DNA from: Lojkania enalia
Lineage: Eukaryota; Ascomycota; Dothideomycetes; Pleosporales
NCBI GenBank assembly: GCA_010094045.1
Contig: ML986698.1
Location: forward strand, 29,666-93,665
Direction: 5' to 3'
DNA: 64,000 bases
A model generated the notes under the pieces. It was not told where the DNA came from, searched no databases, and worked only from the letters and a program-made list of their open reading frames with translations. Within the stretch, counting starts at the first letter, position 1. Each line of letters begins with the position of its first letter. Made by a program: the position numbers and the translations under genes. Positions 46,726-57,986 of this stretch are shown piece by piece.

Positions 46726-47439
46726 AAAAGGATGAGTCCGCCCCAGAATCATGCTTACAAACACCCGAAACGAACATACGGCGGCGCATTAGATTTCTCA
46801 GGCGCATAGCAGGGTTGCTATACGACATCGTCAAATGTGGGAAAAGCGGTTGCAAATATGTACGTTCCATACTCTGTATCACGATAGGAAGCAGCTAATC
46901 CACGGTTGTAGTATTAGAAGATTTTTGTTAACCGGACCTTTTCAGGCTCGGCAGCTGGCTTAGTTGTCAGATGGCTTCATATTGAGGTCTGAATAGCTGC
47001 AGCCTTCATTCAACCAAAATTCAATATATTATTGAGGCAATATCTAGGTCTTCATGCGGTAATGTAAGACCGAGGTAGTCCAAGCTTCAATTTGGTTGAG
47101 TTTGGTTTTTACTAGCATAAGTCTACAAAATATCACTTAGCCCTAGCAACCTAACTAGGCAGTTCAGATATTACAACTCCTCGCAACGCAGCCATATACG
47201 GCTCTGCTATCATTGAATCTCTACAATGGTAATTATGCCTAGAGCTGACGTGTGGTCAGCAGGCGCTACCGCTACGATGAGTGAATATTGATGAACATGT
47301 TTACTGCTGTCTATACAGATATCGGACAGATGATGATGAAAATAAGTGAATCCGCGTAAAAGCGGCGAAGCGATTTGGGACCATACGTTTTTGCCAGACA
47401 AACCACAATTTTTAGATAAATAAAGAACCTCTTTACATG
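46726..47439. other. Intergenic region, AT-rich
   Basis: About 700 bp with short frames only. No gene is recognised; TA-rich triplets are frequent, as in the neighbouring relics. Confidence 0.4.
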
Positions 47440-48255
47440 AGAATCCACTCGGAACACCCCATATCTCTCATTCCACGTCCAATCAATAACCTGCAAGTTC
47501 CTCTACGCTGTTGGTACCACATCCAGCGCCTTGACACTAACCCTCTCACTCGTGCCCAGCATCCAGACACATACCTCCGCCGCATCCCACTAACCAACGG
47601 CTCGAAACCAGCCATGAACTCTTCATACATTCGGGCCTCGTACCCGACCTTCTATTGGTGGAAACACGTCGTAACGACCACCAAATTAAGTGCTAACGCC
47701 TTGATGATCATATCCCGGGGCTCGGTCCTCAGAACATTGCTAAAAGCCTTGTAGGCTGTCTTCGACGAGGGGGACACGGCGTCTCCCAGGAATCGCGGGA
47801 CCTCGAGGCCGGTCATCGACGTGATGCTCAAATGGGGCCTCTGGCCCTCTCTTTCATGTTGCCGGCGTTGGGGGCTGTGTACGCGGCGAACATGTAGCCG
47901 CTAATGTTCGTGCTGGCCATGATGATACTGTCCTGCATCGGTAGATTGGGGAATGGAGATGGGTTGCCCAGGGCGAGGCCCGTGTTCTTGACTAGGATGT
48001 CGATGGGGCTGAGAGCTTCGACGACGTTCTTGATGGCACTATCTATCTAGCTGTGTTCTCTTACGTGGGCGACCAAAGTGCATATTTGGACCGGAGTGAT
48101 TATATCATCTTTTATTTCTTTGATCGTGGTTTAGTTTGTCTCTTGAGGGTGCGAGGAGAATGAGGTTTACTTGTTCGCGAGCGAGGAGACTGGCGATTGT
48201 AGCCCCGATACTTATTGATGCCCCTATGACTATGATATTTTGGTTTTTGAGACAT
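47440..48255 (-). pseudogene. Decayed short-chain dehydrogenase/reductase gene
   Basis: From an ATG at 48255 the minus strand gives, in shifting frames, a Rossmann start (NIIVIGASISIGATIASLLA), then VVEALSPIDILVKNTGLALG, PFPNLPMQDSIIMASTNISG, the active-site region ITSMTGLEVPRFLGDAV followed by a SSKTAYKA segment, MYEEFMAGFEPLVS, and at the end SERVSVKALDVVP with LQVIDWTWNER. This is the YdfG/NADP-dependent serine-dehydrogenase-like SDR type of about 270 aa. The frame is disrupted soon after the start (frameshift near codon 5), by stops around 48110-48050 and at 47654 and 47505, and by several further shifts. The catalytic Tyr position is also lost (SPSSK). It is clearly non-functional. Confidence 0.82.
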
Positions 48256-48638
48256 ATTTTTGGGTGAATTGGGGGGAAGATTGGTGATAGTCATATGTTA
48301 ATTCGACTCGCAGGGACTTTCGATATTGTTGATGGCAACATTACTATATGTTATCAACTTAATAGGGCTTAACGATTTAAAATGAAACATGCCATTGATA
48401 TTGGGGACTGATTTAATTATATCATCTTCCTATTGATAATGGGCTAATATCCGATCCGGACATTTCATGAATAAATATTAAGTTTCAAATTTCGGGTAGG
48501 ATGCGAAGTTTTGCCAATTTCTTACCAACTATAGATTATTACCCAAGCCATGGAAACTACGTCATGAAATACTAGATTTTTAGCTATCATGCATAGACTA
48601 TTTTGATGCCCGTGATCTAATAGTACCAACATTATTTA
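48256..48638. other. AT-rich spacer
   Basis: Spacer between the SDR relic and the stop codon of the glucosidase gene. Nothing recognised. Confidence 0.4.
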
Positions 48639-51600
48639 CTACTCCCAGCTCAAAGTCCAACTTCCCTGCCACGCCCCACAACTCGTCACATCCTTCAAAT
48701 CCAACTTCAGCACCCTGGTATCCTCATCATACTCAGCCCCATCTATACTCTTTCCATTCAACTTCACCTTACCGATACTATCGACACCGAGGATCGTGAC
48801 ATTGCCGAGAGCATTCGCATCCTTGTAGCTCCCCTTAACATCCGCCTTCAACTTCCCATCGCCAGCTCTAAATGTAATCTCAAGCGTCCCGCTCGGCTCT
48901 AAGCTCTCCCCATCGTCGATATACAACTCACCCTTCGCATCTCCGTCCTCGCTCAAAGCGACGATTAAGCCCCAGGGATTTTTCCGGCTCTCCCTCGTCG
49001 TGTATCCTGGTTCCTGAAGCGGGAGCACCGAACCACCTCGAACAAAGATGGGAATGTGGCCCAAGGGTGCATCGATTGTAGTGTTAACACCGGCTTTCGC
49101 TCTAACTTTTTCTTGCGTATACCAATCGTACCATACCTCGCCATCAATGATGCCTGGAAACACGCCCTTCACGGTATCAACCTGGGGCTCCAGAACCGGG
49201 GTAACTAGGATCGAGGGACCAAGCAAGAACTGCGTGTCTACTCCCGCGAGCTGAGGCTCGTTGGGGAACTCCCAGGCGAGGGCTCTCATGACTGTAGATC
49301 CGGTGGTGTGAGCTTTATAGAAGAGGGTATACATGTACGGTAGAAGGGAATACCGAATGTGCATGGCTGTGCGGGTAGCGCTTGCAACAGATTCCCAACG
49401 GTAAGGCTCTTGGGCGAGAGCGGAGAGAACGTTGTGGTTGCGGTAGAAGGGGAAGAAGGCAGAAAGCTGCATCCACCGGGAGCAGAGCTCGTAGTCCGTA
49501 TTACCGTTGAATCCGCTTTATTCTGTGAGAAATTATTGAATAAGTCAGTGTTAGAAGGGGGCCTACCATGTATCAACGCCAAACATTGGAATACCGAAGA
49601 GCGAGAACGACAAGGCCTGCGGGATGGAAAAGTACATGTAGTACCACTTCGATGCATTATCGCCACCCCAATGGCCGGTCCATTTGCCTGACCCGGCAAA
49701 GGTGGAACGCCCAATAATGAAAGGGCGTTTTCCGGGGAACACTTTCAAAAGCCCTTGGTATGTAGCATTTAGGATTTGGTGCCTATGGAACCAAGAGTTA
49801 GCGCATTCTAGATTTGTCATCGTTAGGAATTGGTAAGTCGGACATACCCCCAGACATTGTGGACATCATACTCCTGGACACCATTGGCATGAGTAGCGTT
49901 CGGTGAGACTGCATGCACTGCAAGATCGCCTTGGACGTTGCTAATCACGTAGGGAGGGTGACCAACGTTTCTAACTCCTGGCGTTGGTATCGTTCGAAGG
50001 TAGCTGGTCGACGTAGAAGAAGTTACTGTTACCGACGTAGACGTCTTGGCTGCTTGACTTGACGAGGCTGATGAAGCAGATGCCGCCTCTGTTGCGTTGG
50101 TGATATTAAAGCCTTCTGGATAATCATATATTACGTTTCCTTCTTCCCCTGGCAATGCAAAAGGCGGATGGACTGGATTCATTGTGACGTTCCCAGTACC
50201 GCACGACCCTATGCAGAAAGATGAAACTTCCGACATGTCGATCCAGAAGCCATCGTAAGGTACTTCTTTGTACCATTCGACCCTACGCCATATCAGGAGC
50301 TGCATACGTTATGTCTTCGGGATGGCTACTAACATCTCATTAACCCACCACTGAACACCAGATGCAGACATCCAGTCTGGGAAGACAGTATACCCAGGCC
50401 AAACGGCACCAATATACTGGCTACCATCGGGATTTGTCATAAATACTCCAGATTCATTGCCTCGAGTGTATGTGTCGTAGGCATCACTAGCATTATTTGG
50501 GTTAGGGATATAGATGGCAGAATCAACAATCGGAATGAAATGTTGCCCGTCCTCGTGTAGCTTATCGAAGAATTCCTTAACCCCCGAGGGCGGGTAGGTA
50601 AAAGGGTCCAATGTAAAGTCTCGGTATCTATGAAGCCTGTTAGATTGCAAAGCCGAGTGATAATGAATACCTACTGGTCCATGTAATCAATATCTACCCA
50701 GATGGTTTCTACAACAGCCGTCAGTATCATAGATCAAACAGAGCAAATGATTAGATTACCAAGTGGAATATCGAAGTCGCGGAATGTATTGATGATCTAC
50801 AGTGTAGGTAAGCAGGTAAATTATAAAAAATATGCCGAAGCATACCTCTCTCAGTTCGGTCCAGTTGCGATATCCCCAACGACACTGGTGATATCCAAAT
50901 CCCCAGTATTGCTGCATTGCAGGGAGCCCAATGGCAGATGTTTGATACTGCTTGGTAACTTCCGCTTGGGTTGGTCCGTCAAAGAAGAACAAGTCAATAC
51001 TTCCGCCCAATGTCCTCCAAGTTATACTTTCAGGCTGTAGCTGAACTTCTTGCCCATGAAGATTTCGGAGATATACTCCATGGGAATACGACTCATGCTC
51101 CGATCCGCCGCCACTGTAGCCTGTCTTGAAGTACCTTGTGTCTAAATAGAAGGGGTGGCTGCCATAAATATTTCGATCAATCGGATCACCAGCATCTGCA
51201 GCATATATGGTGGCCGTGAGATTGTGGTTGAGTCGCAATCCGTGGATCCTCTCTCCGAGTCCGTATAAATTATAATCCTCTGGTAAAGCGGATACGAACT
51301 CAATAAATTGATCCTCATAGACAAGGGTGGTATCCTCGGTCGTGAAAAGAACATCTCCGGTTGAATACCTTGTGACGCTGAACCAGAATGAGGGCTCATC
51401 ATCCCCTAAACCGCATGTTAACTTAAATTTGGTCATATCAGATTTCCACGATGTAGCTTACAGTCAAACTCTAGATCAATATCTCCGTAGGTCGAGTCCG
51501 GCTTCGGACGAGGGATCAAATCTTCTGGCACTATATACCATGAAGAATTAGATGCATCCTTCTTCAATCAGTTGTAATTCGTCGAGCATCTATTGAGCTT

Positions 51601-52055
51601 TAAGTGACCACGAGACGTACAATGTTCGCCGGACTGATGTTGATAACCAGCCGGTTCGCTGCCTGATATTCCACTTTTAAATTGAGCACCTTGATATCAT
51701 TCCCATAAGCATTGCAAGGCTTGCCAGCCAGGGTCAGAACTGCGGTCAGGCCATGCTCATCCTCTTGCACCTGAGACACCTTGTAACCTGGGCAAATATC
51801 TTGAGCGTTAACGGCCTTTGGATCTTCGATGTTTGGCAGGAGATTGGCACCATCATCTGCTGATGCTGGGATAGTGAAGATAGAGCGAAATTTGGTGGGC
51901 GTTCCCGCGACAGTTGTTGACCACTCAGCGTCGGCCGTAGTCGGAGTTGCTGAGTGGCTAGATCCGTCCGCTGAACTTGATGTATTCTGTCCTGTGGTTA
52001 ACGCTAGAAAGGGACATAATATTAATGCGGTCCTTATAAAGGAAGAGCGAGCCAT
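48639..52055 (-). CDS. Secreted GH31 alpha-glucosidase
   Basis: Nine exons: 52055-51621, 51558-51462, 51405-50846, 50796-50760, 50708-50675, 50627-50334, 50282-49848, 49782-49567 and 49515-48639, giving 994 aa. All junctions keep frame, and two exons are only 37 and 34 nt. A signal peptide (residues 1-22) precedes the N-terminal beta domain. The catalytic nucleophile is Asp501 in GFWIDMSEV and the acid/base is Asp672 in [21 protein letters not shown] and the Trp-rich [14 protein letters not shown] are also family hallmarks. A Ser/Thr-rich loop (residues about 545-585) is inserted after the nucleophile, as in AgdA/AgdB-type fungal maltases. It releases glucose from maltose and starch ends outside the cell, and has many N-glycosylation sites. 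Confidence 0.93.
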
Positions 52056-53443
52056 TGCGACTCAATTGCAACCCCCTAAGAGCTTGGCTGGGGCGAATAG
52101 GAAGATATTCTAGCTCCGCAGCGGGTTTATGCAAAGTGCTGCGACTCAATTGAAATAGTAGAAACCAAAAGCGATAGAAGGTATCTATGACGGGGGGAAG
52201 CCAAGGCAAATTATACCGGGCGGTTCTCGTATATATGCGCCAACACGGTGGAGCTACTTAGGTACCAAGCTCCCCGTAAATTGCGACAAAGAAAAATGAC
52301 GATATGTTCCAGGAACAAGAACAAGGAAGAGCCTGCAGCATGCATAAGTGGCTGGCCAGGGACTAATATTGCAACCCTGTAGGGTTGGACAGCCGGGCGT
52401 CTCGTTGAAGATGTGACGATGCCTCCAGTCCTAAAGATGGAAGGTAACCTCGGGAGCGGAACATTGAGCGAACCACCCACCGGGCTTTGACACACACCTT
52501 TGGCCAGAAGTCGGCCTAGAAGCCTTGGAGTCTTGCGGGGTTGATGAATGAACGCTTACCGGGAACGAAGATGGGCATGGATTGAGGGCCAGCCAGACCA
52601 GAAAGAGGAGAAGGTTCGCAAGGGTCGGCATTGTTGATCACGGCAATACGCTTGGCCAAACCACGGAGAGTCAACGGAATATATTGAGTGCAGGATGATC
52701 TGCCGGTACAATTCAATATGTTGTGAGGCTCTCGCGTAGACTCTTGATAGCCATGAGAGCACTTACTTCCTACTCCTACCGACGGGTGGGTGTCTGCGGC
52801 AAGTCCCCACCAGCCCGCCTCGAGACACGCCTGCTAGTGTGTTCTACTCAAAACATCAAGCCACATATGGCGGCCTCGGGGCTTTGAGGTCTGATGATGT
52901 TCTGACGGCACGCTGATCGAGTGCCTCCTGTGAGGCTGTACATTCTAGTCCCAAGTTCCCCGCAAAACACGGTCCGTCTGGCGGCTCGGCGGGGAAGCTT
53001 GAGGCGAGACGGCAAATCTTAAACCCACCGACAAAACTTCCGACACTTCCTCGAATTATTATCATTATCGTTTGAATCATAAGTGCTAGTGCCCGCTGTA
53101 TGATCAAAAAATTATATCCAAAGTCCGCTTCGGGTTCCGATGGTAATGTGCTCCCTTCCGCCTGAGGACAGTCGCGAATCGCACCTCTTTTCCATCTTCA
53201 GAGATCTGAACCGCTATTCTCCTTTCGAAATTTCTGAAAATAACCCTACCATCCTATAACGCTGGGCGACTGTTCTATCCACGATCGGAAGCCAAAAACT
53301 GGGTATTGCTCCGAGTTGTAGCTTTACCCCATGTGCGGGGGCATGCTCTCGGGCCGACAACGGACAAATCGAATTGTATCCGTAGGGGGAGTAGGCTGAA
53401 CGAAGCGGCGCGAAATAGACCCACTTGGACTTTGGAATTGTCA
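52056..53443. other. Intergenic region upstream of the alpha-glucosidase
   Basis: 1.39 kb with short frames on the minus strand (for example 52762-52516) that resemble no family. It should contain the glucosidase promoter and the 3' end of the membrane protein gene. Confidence 0.45.
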
Positions 53444-54550
53444 TCAGCGGGGTCTGTACCTATACGAGTCTTGGTCGTCTTCGTCATCTGGCCATCGATA
53501 GAAGGTGTATGCCGAGTCAGATCCATTGCGAGGTGTGAATGGCGAAACATCGTTCACCATATCAGGTCCTCTATGCGGCTGGTAACCACTCGTGGGATAA
53601 GCTGGGCTGACGTAGGCATTCAAGCCATCATAGTTACTCAGAGTTGCCTGTTCCTCGGAGTAGTAATGTCTCTGCTGTGCTCTTGGGTGGGGTTCTGCTT
53701 GGCTAAGATATGGAGAACCCGTGGAAAGGAGAGTGGCATCTTCCTCGATTGGTTCCTGTCTTGTATACGGTGATTGGGAGCCTGAGCCGACATATGTTGA
53801 GCTTGGGGATAATTCTGGGGCTGGCGAATGCAGTATCGGCCGCAATGTACTATCTTCTTGCGACATACCGTACTCTTCAAATTGGTATTGTGGAGACCGT
53901 TGACGCGCCACAACCTGCTCTGGCGCTGTGATGGGTTTTTGCCTTATGTCGGTGGAGTAGCTTTGCTCTTTTCTGACCCCTTCGCCGTCCAGTTCAACCA
54001 ACTCGACCGAGTATAGTTCTGTAGGATTGATAGGGGCCTCTAATTCGCCACGAGAATCTCCTCGCGATCCGCCAGAGGCTAAAAGCTTTTGATCAGACGC
54101 AAAGGATTCTGCAATATCCACTCTAGGTAGAGTAGGCTGATTGCTTGCTGAAGTGTCCCATAGACCAGTGCCTAGTCTCCGCCGCCTCCTATGCCAGACC
54201 CAAAAACCGATTCCGACTAATAAAGCAATAGCTCCTACAATGCCTCCCCCAATCCCGATTGCAGAGCCGGTGGTGAGCTTGAATGGCCTATCCGTTGTAG
54301 TCGTGCTCGGAGCTGGGGCTGTCGTTGCGCTCAAGGCAGTACTTGTGATGCCCGTCTCCGCCGAATCATCGCAGCATGGGCTGCACACCTTGTTGACGCA
54401 TATCCAATCGTTGTCGCATTCATCGTTTACTGAGCATGCGGCGCCCAAGCAGTGGCCCTCCCACGTACATGCCGCGTATGTGGTTGTCGGAGTAGAAGCC
54501 GTCAAAATCGCTCGCGAAGTTATTAGGTTCGGTGGACTTGTCGCGGACAT
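53444..54550 (-). CDS. Single-pass membrane protein with a Cys-rich N-terminal head
   Basis: A single exon of 368 aa from the ATG at 54550. Residues 28-60 hold eight cysteines in a compact pattern (ACTWEGHCLGAACSVNDEC onward), followed by a Thr/Ser/Pro linker. A transmembrane helix lies at about 95-119 (GSAIGIGGGIVGAIALLVGI) and is capped by HRRRRR, so the C-terminus is cytosolic. The tail of about 240 residues is disordered, with many Ser, Pro, Tyr and Glu. This layout is that of fungal Mid2/WSC-like surface sensors, but the cysteine spacing is not WSC and no family can be named. There is no signal peptide; either the helix acts as signal-anchor or a 5' exon is missing. Confidence 0.75.
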   Translation of the reverse strand: MSATSPPNLITSRAILTASTPTTTYAACTWEGHCLGAACSVNDECDNDWICVNKVCSPCCDDSAETGITSTALSATTAPAPSTTTTDRPFKLTTGSAIGIGGGIVGAIALLVGIGFWVWHRRRRRLGTGLWDTSASNQPTLPRVDIAESFASDQKLLASGGSRGDSRGELEAPINPTELYSVELVELDGEGVRKEQSYSTDIRQKPITAPEQVVARQRSPQYQFEEYGMSQEDSTLRPILHSPAPELSPSSTYVGSGSQSPYTRQEPIEEDATLLSTGSPYLSQAEPHPRAQQRHYYSEEQATLSNYDGLNAYVSPAYPTSGYQPHRGPDMVNDVSPFTPRNGSDSAYTFYRWPDDEDDQDSYRYRPR

Positions 54551-56089
54551 TGCGCCGAAAACGTATCTATAAGTCAACCAACAATACTGCCTATGCGCGT
54601 CAGTCTAGCGGAAAAGATGAATTGTGGCGAATATCGTACTCAAACTGGTATCCCTATAGTGTCCGATAGTTGGCCTTGAAGGGCGATATACGTGATTCCC
54701 ATCAGGTCTGCCTCTAGACATGATCGAATTTAAGAAGTTCAAGCTGACAACAAGACCCCCCTATCGTGCCGGGAATCATGGAGATCATACGGCGCGGATA
54801 GCGAGATATAGTCTCTGGGAAGGCGGGGGCTGACTAGGCTGAAATCTTGGGAGTGTCTATTGGCAGCTGGAGCTCGTCGATGCATGGCCTCGATCGGGTG
54901 GCTTCCGCCAAACACCAATCCTGGGGCGAACGCCTTCTTCACACCACTTCAGCTTGAAGCTTGATTTGAATCAGCCCCCGCGATTTTTGCTGTCGCATGA
55001 TGGAAGAAAATGATTCGGGATGATAATGGGCTTCCAAGAGGCGCTCGGGATCTTTGGTTTCGCTAAGAGAAATTGAAAGATCTGATGCTGGGAGGGGGCG
55101 AATTACGATATTGCTTGTGGTTTTTTCCTACCTATATCTAGACGCGTGATTACTGCCTAGTCATCAACGCAATGGTTGAGACACGGCAAAGTCTTGCAAG
55201 GCTTCCTGTGCCTGAGGTGTAGATGTACGACCAGTCCGGGGTCTATGATTAACTTGCAGTTTACCGCCAGACCATCTGAAACGTAGAGCCCTTACAAGAA
55301 GCGCTTCTTAGCATTTTGGGGGCGCGTGTCTTTTAATCAACGCTACTCAACCAACGGCAGCTCTACGAGAGGGCTCAGTCAAGAAAAGGTCATAGCGCAG
55401 ATGGGCGCGCTCCAACTCCCATTGGTACGGTGTGGTGTATCTTATATTGGCAGTCCAAGCAAATTCCAGATTCTAACACTCCGTCTCGTCACGAAACTCT
55501 CGCGGTTATGCTGCCCCTGGACTTGCATTCAATTCCTTAGTTATCGCCATCCCCTTAGTGCGCTGGTCCGAGGAAACAAGATCTGCTCCGAATCAAGTAT
55601 GATGGGATTGTAGAATGGATAGACTACGAAGCATCTAATATTTAGTCAGTAAATCTCCAAAAGTGAATCTTTCACTAAGGGTTTCCCTGATTAATACTAG
55701 TTCGGTCGTAGTCTACGTTTCTACGAAAGTCAGTATGGGATTGCTGGGCCTCAGTGTGTCCACTGTGGCCAACGAGGCATGCTGCACAATGAACGGCAGA
55801 ACAATCTATGCACTCGTCCCTCAACAGACAGGAATCGTGCAAGGAGGCAGTATCTGAGCGGGAATCGACCTCCGAAGATGTTGCGGCTCCTGAACAGTAG
55901 CTGATTCGGACGCTCTCGGGGGAGCCCCGCAGTGCCATGCTCTCAGGGTTAGTAAACGCGGTTATTTGATTGGCGTCATCCATGACGTACGAAGTGAGGT
56001 GTACAACAGTTCCCTCCTGCAGCAGTTTACACGCAATCTGCTGAGCGGCTCGTACATACGGCTTACAAGTGCAATTCCCGTCACCTTTG
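54551..56089. other. Divergent intergenic region, no gene recognised
   Basis: 1.5 kb between the membrane protein and the Rieske/FAD gene. Open stretches of 60-100 codons (for example 55326-55613 + and 55983-55675 -) have no family resemblance. Confidence 0.45.
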
Positions 56090-57986
56090 ATGCTTTCCCC
56101 GCGTGTCCTTCGCCTGGCCTCCTCACTTCATCCGGCCACGTATTCACGACCTTATTTACAAAGAGCGGCTTTCAGCATCACGGCGCAAATAATGGCACAA
56201 GAGTTTAAGCTTAAGGGAGTGATATCCCTTAACCTGAAGAACGGAGAGAAGCAGGAGGTGGAAATCGAGGGTATCGAGGGAGGTAAGGCTCTACTGCTAC
56301 GGGTTCAAGACAAATACTACGCAACGTCGGCCAACTGCACCCACTATGGAGCTCCCTTGAAGTTGGGCGTACTCACGGGCGAGGGACGGTTGACGTGCCC
56401 TTGGCACGGTGGTGAGTTTCCTGAAATGCCGTCGACCGGACCGTATTTGACGCGCGTCAGCCTGCTTCAATGTCTCGACAGGTGATGTGGAGGACGCTCC
56501 AGCGCTGGATGCGCTTGCGACGTACGAGCTTGTTGAAAAGGATGGCGCAGTCTACATCAAAGCCGACGAGGACACTATCAAAACTAATCGCAGGCCTCTG
56601 GACCTGAAGTGTTCCGCAGTAAGCGATGAGAAAGTTCTCGTCATTGGAGGGTACGGGACATCTATGCATCGCGTTTAAGCATCTCGCTAATTAGATAATG
56701 CAGTGGAAGCGGAACCCTAGGCGCAATCGAGGGTCTACGAGGTGGAGGATATAAAGGCTCTATTACCGTATTGTCCAAGGAAGGCTATCAGCCAATAGAT
56801 CGAACGAAGCTGTCAAAGGCGCTCTTGGCGGACTTATCAAAAGCTGCATGGCGGTCCAAAGACTTCTACAAGGATGCATCCATTGACATCATTCAAGATG
56901 AAGTGTCAAGCGTCGACTTCAGCAGCATGAAGGTGTCGACCAAATCCGGCAAGACGTTCGACTACACGAAGCTAGTCCTAGCTACAGGTGGAACCCCACG
57001 ATGGTTACCACTTCCTGGCTTGAAGCAAGGTGAACTCGGCAATGTCTTCGTCCTTCGTGCTCTGCCCGATGCCCAAAACATCCTCAAGGCGGTGGGCGAC
57101 AGTGGCAAAAAGATTGTGGTCATCGGTAGCTCATTCATTGGTATGGAGGTTGGCAACTGCCTGGCTAGCATGAAAAATGAGGTCTCGATCATTGGCATGG
57201 AATCTGGTACGCCTGCAAACCAAATCTAAAAATTCATACTGAACATCTACAGAGCCAATGGAGCGCGTCATGGGTACCCAAGTCGGGAAGATCTTCCGTG
57301 GGCTACTAGAAAGGAACGGCGTGAAGTTCTATATGGGAGCAAGTGTTGACAAGGCAGCTCCGTCACAAAGCGACTCTTCCAAGGTCGGAGCTGTGCATCT
57401 GAAGGACGGGACCGTCCTTGAAGCAGATCTGGTAATTGAGGGCGTTGGTGTTGCGCCAGCGACGGAGTATCTGAAGGAAACCGGCATCAAGCTCGAAAAG
57501 GACGGGTCGATCAAGACGAACGAGTCATTCGAAGTCGAAGGGCTAAAGGATGTCTATGCGATCGGAGATATTGCAACATATCCTTATCATGGACCTGGAG
57601 GGAATGGCAGCCTCATTCGGATAGAGCATTGGAATGTCGCACAGAATGCGGGCCGCTCCGTTGCTAACTCGATTGCCCACCCAGGCGCCAAGCCAAAGCC
57701 ATTCATCCCGGTCTTCTGGTCAGCCCTTGGAGCTCAGCTTCGATATTGCGGCAACACGGTAGGGGGTTATGATGATGTTGTCATTACGGGAGATACAGAA
57801 AAGCCTTCGTTTGTGGCGTACTACACTCGGGGCGAAACGGTTGTGGCTGTGGCGTCCATGATGAAGGACCCGTACATGACGCAGAGTGCCGAGCTCATGA
57901 GACGCGCCAAGATGCCTACCAAGGGCGAACTGAAGAAGGGTGTTGACATTCTCGAGATCAATGTCCCATCGGAGATCAAGATCTGA
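56090..57986 (+). CDS. Rieske [2Fe-2S] / FAD-dependent oxidoreductase, AIFM3-like
   Basis: Exons 56090-56411, 56461-56650, 56704-57206 and 57253-57986 encode 582 aa. Residues 1-34 are basic and Ser/Leu-rich, like a mitochondrial targeting sequence; a second ATG at 56192 would give a cytosolic form. The Rieske domain binds its cluster through Cys83/His85 (NCTHYG) and Cys103/His106 (CPWHGACF), the second motif being completed across intron 1. Next comes the pyridine nucleotide-disulphide reductase fold, with GGGSGTLGAIEGLRGGG (FAD), KIVVIGSSFIGMEVGNCLAS (NADH) and DVYAIGDIATYPY (FAD). The C-terminal domain is of reductase dimerisation type. Family members pass electrons from NAD(P)H via FAD to the Rieske cluster and on to an unknown acceptor. 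Confidence 0.9.

Noticed and set aside
48639..52055. Splitting of the glucosidase into several genes
   Set aside because: All nine segments join in frame with good splice sites and together give one complete GH31 enzyme.
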